Shown piece by piece: positions 53,359 through 62,817 of a stretch of 64,000 bases of DNA. Location of the stretch: the NCBI GenBank assembly GCA_036278935.1, contig DASUKA010000033.1:1-64000 (forward strand), read 5' to 3'. The notes beneath the pieces are model-generated. The model had not been told where the DNA came from. It ran no database searches and saw only the letters and a program-made list of their open reading frames with translations. The position numbers and the translations under genes are program-made. Source of the DNA: DASSNR01 sp036278935 (lineage in GTDB: Bacteria; Gemmatimonadota; Gemmatimonadetes; Gemmatimonadales; Gemmatimonadaceae). Numbering within the stretch: the first letter of the stretch is position 1; the number at the start of each line of letters is the position of its first letter.

Positions 53359-54591
53359 TCATCCCCGCCACGCCATGAGGACGACAATGCCGAGGATCGT
53401 GGTAAGTACCGTGACCGGTACGCCCACCCGGAGGTAGTCCAGGAAGCGGAGCGACTCGCCGCGGCTGGCGGCGCGACCGGCAACGATCAGGTTGGCCATG
53501 GAGCCGAGCAACGTGAGATTCCCCGCGAAGGTCGAGCTCATGGCGATCACCAACCAGAGGAACTCCCGATGCGGCAGATGCGGCACGATCGGCCGCCAGA
53601 GGATCACGGCGGGCACGTTGGATACGAGATTCGAGAGGACGAGCATGGCACCGCTCACGATCGTCGCGTCGGGACCCGGCGCGCCGTGCACCGCGGCGGC
53701 GGCGCGCGCCGTCAGATCCTGAAAGAGCGGCAGACTCTCCACACCGCGCATGACCACGAAGAGTGCGGCAAAGAAGAGCAGGAGGTCCCATTCCACGCGC
53801 GCGAACGCCGCCGCGGGATCGCGCTGGGCGATGGCTGCCATGACGGCCCCCGCAGTGATGGCGACGAGCGGAAGCGAGATGCCGGCCAGCCAACATCCGA
53901 GCGCGGCCGCGAAGATGACCAGCGCCTTGACTACCAGCACCCGGTCCATCGAGACCGCGACATCGGGACGAGTCGTGGCGAGCGGCATCGCGAGCGCGCG
54001 CCGGTGCGTGAACGCGATGACACCGTATACGATCGCGAGCCCTCCGAGCGCAGCGGGCGCGAGCGCCGCCAGAAACCGCGCGAAGTGAATGCCGCTCGCC
54101 ACGCCGATCAGCATGTTCTGCGGGTTGCCGGTGAGCGTCATGGCGCTGCCGACGTTGGATGCCATGGCGATCGCCAGCAGAAAGGGGAGCGGTTTGAGAC
54201 CGAGCGGCCGGATGGCCACGAGGACGAGCGGCGTCAGGACCAGGCAGATCGTGTCGTTGATGAAGAAGGCGGAGAGCACGCCGCTCACGACGACCACGGC
54301 GGCGAGCAGCGCGTGCGGCGAGCGCGCCCGGCGCACGACGCGCGCGGCGGCCCATTCGAAGAAACCGCCCAGGTCCAGGTATGCCGTGAGCAGCAGCACG
54401 CCCAGCAGGAAGACAAGGACATCCAGGTCGATGGCCGCGTACGCATCGCGGAGCGGCAGTCCGCCAATCACCACCATGGCCACCGCGCCCAGCAGCGATG
54501 CGGCCGGGCGATTGACGCGAACTCCCGGAATCTGCTGCACGGCAATGAGCACGTACGTCGCGATGAAGATGATGAGCCGGGTGGCTACCAC
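53359..54591 (-). CDS. ArsB/NhaD-type (IT superfamily) ion transporter
   Basis: 410 aa with about eleven membrane helices. Paired hairpin motifs: FFINDTICLVLTPLV and LTGNPQNMLIGVASG in the first half, LSNLVSNVPAVI and NLTLLGSMANLIVAG in the second, as in ArsB/NhaD/CitM transporters. Substrate (arsenite, Na+/H+ or an organic anion) is not determinable; no ars genes are adjacent. GTG at 54591 starts 12 bases from the divergent gene at 54603, so the two share a compact control region. Confidence 0.85.
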   Translation of the reverse strand: MVATRLIIFIATYVLIAVQQIPGVRVNRPAASLLGAVAMVVIGGLPLRDAYAAIDLDVLVFLLGVLLLTAYLDLGGFFEWAAARVVRRARSPHALLAAVVVVSGVLSAFFINDTICLVLTPLVLVAIRPLGLKPLPFLLAIAMASNVGSAMTLTGNPQNMLIGVASGIHFARFLAALAPAALGGLAIVYGVIAFTHRRALAMPLATTRPDVAVSMDRVLVVKALVIFAAALGCWLAGISLPLVAITAGAVMAAIAQRDPAAAFARVEWDLLLFFAALFVVMRGVESLPLFQDLTARAAAAVHGAPGPDATIVSGAMLVLSNLVSNVPAVILWRPIVPHLPHREFLWLVIAMSSTFAGNLTLLGSMANLIVAGRAASRGESLRFLDYLRVGVPVTVLTTILGIVVLMAWRG

Positions 54592-54602
54592 GGAGTCAGG
54601 GC

Positions 54603-55661
54603 ATGAAGAGTGATGGCCCGCCGACGCCCGACCTGGGCCACCGGCACGCGCCGACCGCGGTGATGGCCGAGGGCGGCGCGGCACAGCCGGAGCCAGATCC
54701 GGCGCCGACCCCCCTTCCCCGCTCGGCGCCGGTGCTGGTGACCGGGGCCTCCGGGCTGGTGGGCACCCACGCCTGTCGGGAGCTGGCGAGCCACGGATGG
54801 ACGATCCGTGCACTCGTGCGCAATTCCGAGAAGGCCGCCGGCCGGCTCGCGGAGCTGCCGGTGGAGATCATCGTGGGCGAGATCCGCGACGAGAGCACTG
54901 TACGCCGCGCGGCAGCCGGCGCGGCTGCCGTCATCCATCTCGCCGCCATCGCCATCGAGCACCCGGGCGAACGGTACGAGGATGTGAACACGGAGGCGAC
55001 GCGGATCGTGCTGCACGCAGTACGCGCTGCCGGCGTCACCCGGTTCGTCCAGATGTCGCAGAACGGGGCCTCGAGTCGCTCGCCATCGCGTTTTCTCCGC
55101 AGCAAAGGGGTAGCGGAGGAGATGGTGCGCGCAAGCGGGCTGGACTGGACGGTGCTGCGCCCCTCGGTGATCGTGGGCCCTGAGGATGCGTTCGTGAACG
55201 TGCTCGCGCGCCTCATCCGTCTCACGCCGCTGGTGTTGCCGCTGCCCGCGGGCGGGACCGCGCGCTTTCAGCCGATCGCGGTGGGTGACGTCGCGCGGGT
55301 CGCGGCCCGCGTGCTCGATCGGTCCGATACGGTGGGCGGTGTGTACTCGCTGGGCGGACCCGCCATTCTCACGTTGCGTCAGATGGCCGAGCGCATTCTC
55401 ATCGCGATGCGCGAGCGGCGGGTCATCGTCGGCGTGCCGGTGGGCATCATGCGTCCGCTCATTGCGCTGGCCGCGCACCTGCTTCCTCATCCACCGGTCA
55501 CGCCGAGTCTGCTCGAGTTGCTGGATGTCGACAACACCGTGAGCGGCCACGACCTCACAGAGGTATTCGGGATCACGCCCATGCCGTTCGCTCCGGAGGA
55601 GCTGGGCTACCTGCGGGCGATCACGCGACGTGATGCGCTTGCATCGCTGTTCACGGGCTGA
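54603..55661 (+). CDS. NAD(P)-binding atypical SDR (NDUFA9-like)
   Basis: 352 aa. After a Pro-rich N-terminus of ~40 residues comes the Rossmann motif VTGASGLVGTHACREL, then VVGEIRDES-type and AAGAAAVIHLAA segments of atypical SDRs, and a C-terminal substrate domain (LSLGGPAILTLRQMAERI). It lacks a YxxxK catalytic pair (the equivalent reads RFLRSKG), as in complex I NDUFA9-like and quinone-binding members. The role may be redox or assembly. Confidence 0.85.
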   Translation: MKSDGPPTPDLGHRHAPTAVMAEGGAAQPEPDPAPTPLPRSAPVLVTGASGLVGTHACRELASHGWTIRALVRNSEKAAGRLAELPVEIIVGEIRDESTVRRAAAGAAAVIHLAAIAIEHPGERYEDVNTEATRIVLHAVRAAGVTRFVQMSQNGASSRSPSRFLRSKGVAEEMVRASGLDWTVLRPSVIVGPEDAFVNVLARLIRLTPLVLPLPAGGTARFQPIAVGDVARVAARVLDRSDTVGGVYSLGGPAILTLRQMAERILIAMRERRVIVGVPVGIMRPLIALAAHLLPHPPVTPSLLELLDVDNTVSGHDLTEVFGITPMPFAPEELGYLRAITRRDALASLFTG

Positions 55662-55670
55662 GCAGCGCGC

Positions 55671-57185
55671 TCATTTCGAAATGCCGGGCCGCCGGCTCCA
55701 GATGACGACCGTCCCGCACCCCGCCGTCGGCCCGGAGAACTGCACCGGCTCATCGCCGGCCTGATACACCTCGATCGCCTGCACGTCCTCGGGCTGGATG
55801 ACATTGTTGATGTTGTCGACCGAAATCGACATCCCATCCAGGACGTAGTTGATGGGGCAGCTTCCGCTGAGCGACACGGACCGGTTCATGGCCAGCGTGT
55901 AGTCGCTCCCGGTCCATTGCACGTTCACGCCCGGGATGCCGCGGAACACATCGGTGATCTCGATGGGGGAGCGCTCCTCGATCTGCTTGCGGGTGATGAA
56001 ATGGCCGAAGCCCTGCTTCATCCGCTTGTCGAATCCGTGCAGCCAATCAGCGTTGCGCTTCTTCCCCACCACCTTCACGGGTTCGAGCACCGGCACCCGC
56101 TCCGCCAGCACGACACCGACTTTCGTGGAGTTGGTGGAGCGCAGCGCCACCGTCGCGCGCTTGGGCAGGTAGCCGATCATGCGCACTTCCACGGTCTGCG
56201 TGCCGGAGGGCAGGCTATCCAGATGGAAGACGCCCTGCTCGTCTGTGGTGCCGCCGATGGTGGTGCCCAGCACGGTGGCCTGTGCGCCCTGCAGTGGCTT
56301 GCCGGATGAGGACGTGACCGTTCCGGTGAGGACCGCGCTGCCGCTGCGCGCCACGCCGCCCACGACCGTGCCCTTGCCGGAGTCTGCTGACGCCATGCTC
56401 AGCGAAATGTCCTGCAGCGCCAGTTGCTGTTTCTCCACCTGGAGCTCCGCCTGGCCGCTTCCGCGCGTGCCGGAGTGTGCACGCGCGGTGATCGTGACCC
56501 CGGCGGGGACGCCGCAGACGTGGTAGGCCCCGGTGGCATCCGTCTTGGTATTCGCGGCCTGGAGCATCTTGAACAGCTTGCCGCCGGTAATGCGATATCC
56601 CATCCACGAGAGGACCACGATGGCGCCCGCGAGCGGCGCGCCGTTGTCGGCGTTGTGCACCACGCCCGCGACCATGCCGAGCTTGTCCCCGAGTGCGCTG
56701 TCGGGGCAGAGCTGCGACATGATGGTGGCCGACGACGGAATGGTGAGATCGACGTGCACGACGGCGCCGGCTGGAACGGTGATCGCCTGCGGCGCGAGCC
56801 CCAGCCCCAGAGAGTCGAGCAGCGCATGGAAGAACCCGATCTGATACTGCCCCGCCTGCACGCTGTCGATGACGTAGTGTCCGTTCGCATCGCTCGTGCC
56901 GCTATGCATGGTGCCGGCGAGCATGACGGTTGCACCGCGCAACGGCGTGCCGTGGAGACTGTCGAAGACAGTTCCGCTCACGGTGCCGAGCGCCGCGGGC
57001 AACGCCGGCGCGGCTCCCTGGACGGTGGAATCCGCGCCCCTGGCGGTGGAGTCCCGGCCCCGGGCAGTGGAGTCCGTACCCTGGGCGCGAAGCGCCGATG
57101 CAAAAACGAAGGTAGCCAGCAACAGACTCGCGACCGCGCCACGGCGGACGGGGTGAGCAGCAGTGCGTCCAACAGACAGGATCAC
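55671..57185 (-). CDS. Secreted protein with three regulatory-like domains and a TonB plug, no barrel
   Basis: 504 aa. Signal peptide (hydrophobic VASLLLATFVFASALRAQ), a heptapeptide array (DSTARG units, residues 38-58), three carboxypeptidase-regulatory-like beta domains (TVSGTVFDSLHGTPLRGATV; GMVAGVVHNADNGAPLAGAIVVL; LTGTVTSSSGKPLQGAQ), a linker WLHGFDKRMKQGFGHFITRKQ, then a plug-like domain with IPGVNVQW, two Cys (SGSCPINYVLDG; TAGCGTVVIW) and the ending VIWSRRP. No transporter barrel. GTG at 57185 was chosen because GGAGG lies seven bases upstream. Confidence 0.78.
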   Translation of the reverse strand: MILSVGRTAAHPVRRGAVASLLLATFVFASALRAQGTDSTARGRDSTARGADSTVQGAAPALPAALGTVSGTVFDSLHGTPLRGATVMLAGTMHSGTSDANGHYVIDSVQAGQYQIGFFHALLDSLGLGLAPQAITVPAGAVVHVDLTIPSSATIMSQLCPDSALGDKLGMVAGVVHNADNGAPLAGAIVVLSWMGYRITGGKLFKMLQAANTKTDATGAYHVCGVPAGVTITARAHSGTRGSGQAELQVEKQQLALQDISLSMASADSGKGTVVGGVARSGSAVLTGTVTSSSGKPLQGAQATVLGTTIGGTTDEQGVFHLDSLPSGTQTVEVRMIGYLPKRATVALRSTNSTKVGVVLAERVPVLEPVKVVGKKRNADWLHGFDKRMKQGFGHFITRKQIEERSPIEITDVFRGIPGVNVQWTGSDYTLAMNRSVSLSGSCPINYVLDGMSISVDNINNVIQPEDVQAIEVYQAGDEPVQFSGPTAGCGTVVIWSRRPGISK

Positions 57186-57202
57186 GGCAACGCCTCCAAG
57201 GC

Positions 57203-58177
57203 TCAAATCTCCCAGTTACTCCAGACCAGCCCCGAGCGCACCGACGGCTCGTTGTAGCCGGCGAGCGTCATGCGGAGGTCGGTCCACCGCACCCGCGCGC
57301 CGGCCGCAATGAGCGCCCGGTAGGCGTCGGCATATTCGGTCTGAACGCGGAATGCCACGCGGCGCGTCCCGCTCCGGCGGGTGAAGTCGGTAAGCACGCG
57401 CGCGGCCTCGGGCAGCTCGTCAACCCGCTCGAGGACCAATTTGAGAACACGCGTCTCCTCCCTCGCGCGCCCTTCCACGAGCGCGGTGGTGTGGCAGAGC
57501 GCGTACCCCACCAGTCGGCCCGCCGAGCGGAAGAGCACCGTGTCGCCCAACGCGAGCTGCTCCGTGAGCAGAATCTCGCGCGTGAAGTCATACCCCGGCG
57601 CGAGCGCCGCGACCAGTGCGCGACACTGCTCGATGACCTCGCTCTTTTCCGCCTCACGCAGCCGGCCCAGCAGCAGGGGTGGCCGGTCGCCGATTGCGGC
57701 ATCAAGGGTCAACGTCATGGTGAGCCGGCCTGGCACGAATCCCAGGGCGGAGTAGAAGCCGATGTTGTCCATCGTCCTCGGCATGGTCTCGAGCCCGATG
57801 ATGCTCGCCTGCTGCTGCGTGAGCCAGTCCACACCGGCCCGCACCACCGCCTTTCCCAGCCCCAGCCCCTGGGTGTCGGGACGCACGGCCAGCGGCCCCA
57901 TCCATCCCTCCACCCCGGATCGATGCACGATGTTGAAGGCCACGACATCGTTGCGCTCATCGCGCCAGAGCAGCGCCCCGCCGGCCGCGTCCTCGATGGC
58001 ATAGCGCCAGATGATGGGGTTGAGCGATGGCACGCGCACGCCCACCAGTCCGTCGCGGCGATACCGTTCGGTAAAGGCATCGCTGAACACCTGGTTCAGC
58101 GCGGCGGTATCGCCCAGCCGCGCCGGGAATGGCCCGTCCCAATGATGCGTGGTGCGCCACGCGCGTGTGATCGCCAT
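57203..58177 (-). CDS. GNAT-family acetyltransferase, two-domain
   Basis: 324 aa. The N-terminal half carries a complete GNAT core (MGPLAVRPDTQGLGLGKAVV with the Q/RxxGxG/A acyl-CoA motif, then NIGFYSALGFVPGRLTMTL). The C-terminal half resembles a second, degenerate GNAT domain without the acyl-CoA motif. The substrate is unknown. The ATG overlaps the sbcC stop by one base (TGATG), so it is coupled to the Mre11-Rad50 genes. Confidence 0.85.
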   Translation of the reverse strand: MAITRAWRTTHHWDGPFPARLGDTAALNQVFSDAFTERYRRDGLVGVRVPSLNPIIWRYAIEDAAGGALLWRDERNDVVAFNIVHRSGVEGWMGPLAVRPDTQGLGLGKAVVRAGVDWLTQQQASIIGLETMPRTMDNIGFYSALGFVPGRLTMTLTLDAAIGDRPPLLLGRLREAEKSEVIEQCRALVAALAPGYDFTREILLTEQLALGDTVLFRSAGRLVGYALCHTTALVEGRAREETRVLKLVLERVDELPEAARVLTDFTRRSGTRRVAFRVQTEYADAYRALIAAGARVRWTDLRMTLAGYNEPSVRSGLVWSNWEI

Positions 58178-60654
58178 CAGTCCCCGGCTCCTGCTTCTTC
58201 GTACGCCCGGCCCGCGTCGGGCTCCGATGCCAGTGTCGGGACCACCGCCGCCACGCCGTCCTGCTGGACGACCATCGACGTGCCCGACTCCTCATCGTAG
58301 CGGACCGCGATCACGTGGTCGAGTCCCTCGCGCACGGATTCCACGTGCGTGATGAGGATCACCTGCTCGAAGCGATCACCCAGATGGCGCAGCAGATCGA
58401 GCACGCTGGCCCGCCGCAGCTCATCCAGCGAGCCGAAGATCTCGTCCAGCACCAGGAGCGAGAAGGGCTGGCCCGCCCGGTCGGCGATCATCTGCGAGAT
58501 GGCCAGCCGGAGGACGAGATTGGAGAGATCCTCTTCCCCGCCGGAGATCACGGGCTTGGGAATGCCGTCCTCGAGCACGACGATGTTGTATTGATCATCC
58601 AGCTCCAGCTCGGCGTAGCGCCCATCGGTCAACTCGGCGAGCAGCCGGCTCGCCAGCTCCGAGAGCTCCGGACGGAGCTGGAAGTTGAGGTCGGTGCGGA
58701 GATCGGTGTAGCCGCGATCGAGCTCGTCGTGCAGCCGCTTGCGCCCCTGGAGCTCGGTGAGTGCCTGCTGCCGCGCCGCCAGCTCGCGCGCCAGCGCCCC
58801 CGCCGCTTCGAGCGCCGTATGCGCCGCGCTCGCCTCGCCCTCCGCGGAGACGGCCGCGAGCTCGGCGCCATGCATGGCGCTGGATGCCTGCTCGTACGCG
58901 TCCCGCAGCGCCGCGAAGTCGCGCTCCGGCATGGCCACCGCGGCGACGCCGGTACGCAGCTCCCCGAGCCGCCGCTCCAGCGCGGCGATCGTTTCGAGCG
59001 TCTGGGTGCGCTCGCGCTTGAGGTGCGGCTCGCGCTCGATCTGGGCGCTGAGCCGCGTGGCGCGTGCATCGAGCGGCACCAGGCGGTCCAACTGCGCGCG
59101 CACCTGTTCATGTCGCTCGGCGTCGTACCCCGCGGGGATGGCGGCCAGCTCTTGCTCGAGTGATTCCGCGCGCGTCGTCTTCACCTCCAGCTCCCCCGAG
59201 AGCTGCGCCAACTCCTGCACCGCCAGCTGCACCTTCATGAGTCGCCGCTCAAGGGAGCCCACGTCCTGGAAGGCCGCCCGCCGCTCCTCGTCCAGCGCTC
59301 GCACGTCCGCCGGCATCTCGAGCAGCTGCTCCAGCCGCGCCTTGTAGTAGTTCCCATCCACGCGCATGGTTTCCATCTGCGCGTCCAGCAGCTCGAGCAC
59401 GGCGCGGAGACTTCCTCCCAGCGGCCGGGTGCAGGTGGGGCAGGCACCCTCTTCCCCTGCCGCCTCCAGGCGGTCGCGCTGCTGCTTGAGCTCCACGTAC
59501 TGATCGCGCAGCGCCTGCCGCTTGGTTTCCGCTTCCTGGCGGTCGCGCACCCACTCCGTGCGCCGCGCCTCCAGCCGTCCATCCACGTCCTCGAGCGCCT
59601 CGCGCCGCGTGCCCAGCGCCGCGCTGACTTCTTCCTCGAGCGCCGGCGCCCGCTCGATGCGCGTCTGCCGCTCCTGCAGTCGCGCCAGCTCCTCGTGCAG
59701 CGACTGCCTGGATTCGAGCAAGGTCTGCCGGCGCCCCTCCTCGCGCGCCAGCACTTCCAGCCGCTGGAACTCGGCGGCCAATGCCGCGTACGGTGCCAGC
59801 TCGCTCTGCAGCCGCTCGAACTCCGCCCGCGCCGTGGCGGTATCTGCCAGCTCGCGATTCAGGCGCTCGCGGTCGCGCCCGAGGGAGAGTACTTCGCCTT
59901 CCACCACGCGCAGCTCCGTGAGCAGCACCTGGTGCTCCTCACGCTCGCGCTGCGCGCGCTCCCACTGCGGCTTGATCGTGTTCACCGCCGCCACCGCGCG
60001 CTCGTGCTCCGCCCGCGCGAGCGCGAGCCGCTTTCGCGCGGCGGCGAGCCGGCTCTCCGACTCCTCGAGGGTGCGCGCCACGTGCTCCGGATCCGGCATG
60101 CCCTGCCGCAGCCCAGCGAGCTGTGCGACGATGGCGCTGCGCGCTTCCCTGAGCAGCGTCTGCGCGGCCCGCAGCCGCTCGTAGCCGAGCACGTGCGAGA
60201 GGAACTGGGCGCGCTGGGCCGGCCCCATGGCCGCCATCACGCTCAGCTCCTTCTGCCCGGTGAAGTACGTGTTGAAGAACTCCTCGCGCGACATGCCAAG
60301 GCGCCGCGTGACGAGATCCGTCACCCCACTGATGGAGTTCGCGATCGGCGTGGCGGCGCCATCCAGATACAGCTCGGCGCTGGTGAGCCCGCGCACAATG
60401 CGATACCGGTGCGCCCCCAGCTCGAACTCCAGCTCCACCCGCACGGCGCTGCGCGCGCCGGCCCGCGTAAAGCGGAGCGAGTCGCGATTGCCGCGCGCCG
60501 CGGGGTTCCCGTAGATCGCCCACGCGATGGCCTCGAGGATCGTCGTCTTGCCCGAGCCGTTCGGGCCGATGATCCCGGTGAGCCCGGGGGCGAACTCGAT
60601 CCGGGTATCCGCATGCTGGCGGAAATTCGAGAGCGCGAGCCGATGGAGTCGCAC
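58177..60654 (-). CDS. sbcC: Rad50/SbcC-like DNA repair ATPase
   Basis: 825 aa. N-terminal Walker A GPNGSGKTTILEAIAWAIYG (about residue 30), a coiled coil with a central zinc hook GACPTCTRPLG near residue 405, and a C-terminal ABC half with the signature ISGGEEDLSNLVLRLA and Walker B LLVLDEIFGSLDE. It is short for SbcC (about 1000) and close to archaeal Rad50. With Mre11 it processes DNA ends. It abuts the sbcD gene (shared base at 60654) and the GNAT gene. Confidence 0.94.
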   Translation of the reverse strand: MRLHRLALSNFRQHADTRIEFAPGLTGIIGPNGSGKTTILEAIAWAIYGNPAARGNRDSLRFTRAGARSAVRVELEFELGAHRYRIVRGLTSAELYLDGAATPIANSISGVTDLVTRRLGMSREEFFNTYFTGQKELSVMAAMGPAQRAQFLSHVLGYERLRAAQTLLREARSAIVAQLAGLRQGMPDPEHVARTLEESESRLAAARKRLALARAEHERAVAAVNTIKPQWERAQREREEHQVLLTELRVVEGEVLSLGRDRERLNRELADTATARAEFERLQSELAPYAALAAEFQRLEVLAREEGRRQTLLESRQSLHEELARLQERQTRIERAPALEEEVSAALGTRREALEDVDGRLEARRTEWVRDRQEAETKRQALRDQYVELKQQRDRLEAAGEEGACPTCTRPLGGSLRAVLELLDAQMETMRVDGNYYKARLEQLLEMPADVRALDEERRAAFQDVGSLERRLMKVQLAVQELAQLSGELEVKTTRAESLEQELAAIPAGYDAERHEQVRAQLDRLVPLDARATRLSAQIEREPHLKRERTQTLETIAALERRLGELRTGVAAVAMPERDFAALRDAYEQASSAMHGAELAAVSAEGEASAAHTALEAAGALARELAARQQALTELQGRKRLHDELDRGYTDLRTDLNFQLRPELSELASRLLAELTDGRYAELELDDQYNIVVLEDGIPKPVISGGEEDLSNLVLRLAISQMIADRAGQPFSLLVLDEIFGSLDELRRASVLDLLRHLGDRFEQVILITHVESVREGLDHVIAVRYDEESGTSMVVQQDGVAAVVPTLASEPDAGRAYEEAGAGD

Positions 60655-61835
60655 TACACCACCGGTGCGGCCGCCTGGGCCGCCGCGTCCGCCTCACGCA
60701 GGTAGTGCGCCCCCAGCTCCACGAGTGCCGCGCGATCGACATCGCCCTCCAGCGGACGGCGGCCGAGGTACATGCGCACCAGCTCGGGCAGCGTTGGCCG
60801 GCGGCCCGGAGCGCCGCTGGCCGAGAGGTGGATGACCTCCGGGCGCCGGGCATCGAGCTGGAAATGGAGCGCCTGGCGCTTGTAGTCGCGCAGCGCTTTC
60901 TGGTCCAGCTCGCGACCCACGTGTCGCATCACATCGCGCACCACCAGGCGGACGATCTTCCCCTCGATCCCCCCGGCGCAGCGCTCGATCGTCTGCCGGA
61001 TGGCGGCATCCAGCTCGGCCGCCGACATTCCGCGCGCCAGGATGGGCGGCAGATCCCACAGCACGCGGCTCGGCTCCAGATGATGGAACCGGTGCGTGTG
61101 CGTCTCCAGATCGTATTCGATGAATCCCTTGCCCGGCAGCGCGGCCTCGCGCTCCTCGATGAGCTCGCCCCATGGATTGGCGCTGGTATAGTCGAGCGAG
61201 CCGGCGTAGTAGGCGTTGGGAGCAATCTCCCGATGCACGTGGTAGTGACCGAGCGCCACGTAGCTCCACCGCGACGCGGCGAGCGCTTCACGCGGAATCT
61301 CAATGGCAGCACGGTCGATGTGCGCGCGCTGCGGCGGGAGCATCCCCTCCACTTCGCCATGGAGCACGAGCAGGTTGTGTCGCACACCGGGCTCCGGAGC
61401 CAGCTCGGGGAGCGAGCCGCTGAGATCGGGCACCGCGAGGATGGACAGATCACGCTCGGGAAAGGCCAGGCGCCTCGGCTCGTCATCCACCACATGAATG
61501 CCGAGCGGCGAGAAGAGGCGCAGAATGCATCCCGTCTCGGTGGCGCGCGGCCGGTCGTGATTCCCCGCCACGATCACGACCACGGCGTCCGGGAGCGCGC
61601 GCGTGAGTCGCGCGAACTGCTGGAAGGCGTGGATGATGGCCGGATTCATCGGGCGGACGGTGTGGAACACATCGCCCGCGATCGCGATCACATCGGGTTC
61701 AAGCGCGATGATGCGATCGATGGCGCGACTGAACGTATGAGCAACGTCCGCTTCGCGCTGATTGATGCCGGTGGGAGTCAGCCGGTGGTATTGCCGGAAT
61801 CCGAGATGCAGATCGGCCAAGTGGACGAGACGCAC
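60654..61835 (-). CDS. sbcD: Mre11/SbcD-like DNA exonuclease
   Basis: 393 aa calcineurin-type phosphoesterase. All five phosphodiesterase motifs are seen: HLADLHLG, AGDVFH, GNHDRPR, VLHGEVE and GHYHVH, followed by a C-terminal Rad50-interacting region (ALRDYKRQALHFQLDARRPEVI). It acts as Mn-dependent nuclease with Rad50. It ends at the first base of sbcC. The N-terminus MRLVHLADLH is canonical. Confidence 0.95.
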   Translation of the reverse strand: MRLVHLADLHLGFRQYHRLTPTGINQREADVAHTFSRAIDRIIALEPDVIAIAGDVFHTVRPMNPAIIHAFQQFARLTRALPDAVVVIVAGNHDRPRATETGCILRLFSPLGIHVVDDEPRRLAFPERDLSILAVPDLSGSLPELAPEPGVRHNLLVLHGEVEGMLPPQRAHIDRAAIEIPREALAASRWSYVALGHYHVHREIAPNAYYAGSLDYTSANPWGELIEEREAALPGKGFIEYDLETHTHRFHHLEPSRVLWDLPPILARGMSAAELDAAIRQTIERCAGGIEGKIVRLVVRDVMRHVGRELDQKALRDYKRQALHFQLDARRPEVIHLSASGAPGRRPTLPELVRMYLGRRPLEGDVDRAALVELGAHYLREADAAAQAAAPVV

Positions 61836-61911
61836 ACTCTAATTTAGCCTTGGAAGGCTAACTCCACCACGTGCATGAGGATAGATGGGAGGGGGCACCA
61901 GGCATTCATGG

Positions 61912-62817
61912 TCAGGGATGATCCGTGGCCCGCATGTGCTGGGTGATGGTCATCTCGAAGTGGACGGGCTGGGCGTGGCGGCCCGCGGGCGGCGTGAGTG
62001 TGGACCGGACGCCAATGATCGCGGTCGACCGGGTCCACCACCCGCGCTGGCGGTCCATCCGCAGGTTGCCCGTGATGCTGCCCGTGGAGGTGAGCTTCAC
62101 CCCGTGCGGAAGAGGCGCCGCGGAGGAATCGCGCGACAGGGTGCCGCGCATGGAAATGTAGGCGATCGATCCATCACGCGAGAGTGAATCGAGATGGTAG
62201 GTCGTGTGCAGCGTGGCGGCATCCTTCTCCGTCAGCTCTCCGGGAATGGGAATGGCCATGACCTGCGACCAGCTCCCCCCCACCCGCACCGGCGTATCAG
62301 GCAGCGTGGCCGGCATCTGCGAGATCACCGCCTGCAGGTCGGGGGCGAGCGCATCGGGGGTGTCGAGGATGGTGGCCGATCCCTCGGGCGTGATACGGAG
62401 GCGAAGCCGTTGCCCCTGCATCGCCAGCTGCGCGGCCGGGGAGGGCATGTCCTCGTCGCGCCCGCCCCTGGACGCCAGCGCCACGGAGTCTGTGATGGTC
62501 AGCACGGTAGTGCCGCCGTTGTCCGCCTCCTGCACGAGCACGCGCGAGAGCAGCAGCATGGACGTATGCATGACCACCGTCGTATCCGTGTTGCCGAGTC
62601 GCGTGGAGCCCGTCATGTCCACCTGCTGGTCGAAGCGCGTGTAGAGGGTATCGCCCACACGCGGGTTGATGCGCAGTGTGACCGCGCCCCGCGCCTGCGC
62701 GCGGAGCGGCGCGCTGCCGAACGCCACCGCCATGACGACGCTGGGCCAGAGGAGGTGATGGATTCGCGATGGGCGCCGGCGGCGCGGCACACACCGCCGG
62801 CGTTGGCTAGGCGCCAT
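61912..62817 (-). CDS. Secreted hypothetical beta-rich protein
   Basis: 301 aa. A basic N-terminus and hydrophobic segment (LLWPSVVMAVAFGSAPLRAQA, about residues 22-41) form a signal peptide; the mature part is beta-rich (LRINPRVGDTLYTRFDQQVDM; LTITDSVALASRG). No family was recognised. It overlaps the end of the herA-like gene by 11 bases and precedes mre11 by 76, so it sits inside the repair cluster without an obvious reason. Confidence 0.65.
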   Translation of the reverse strand: MAPSQRRRCVPRRRRPSRIHHLLWPSVVMAVAFGSAPLRAQARGAVTLRINPRVGDTLYTRFDQQVDMTGSTRLGNTDTTVVMHTSMLLLSRVLVQEADNGGTTVLTITDSVALASRGGRDEDMPSPAAQLAMQGQRLRLRITPEGSATILDTPDALAPDLQAVISQMPATLPDTPVRVGGSWSQVMAIPIPGELTEKDAATLHTTYHLDSLSRDGSIAYISMRGTLSRDSSAAPLPHGVKLTSTGSITGNLRMDRQRGWWTRSTAIIGVRSTLTPPAGRHAQPVHFEMTITQHMRATDHP

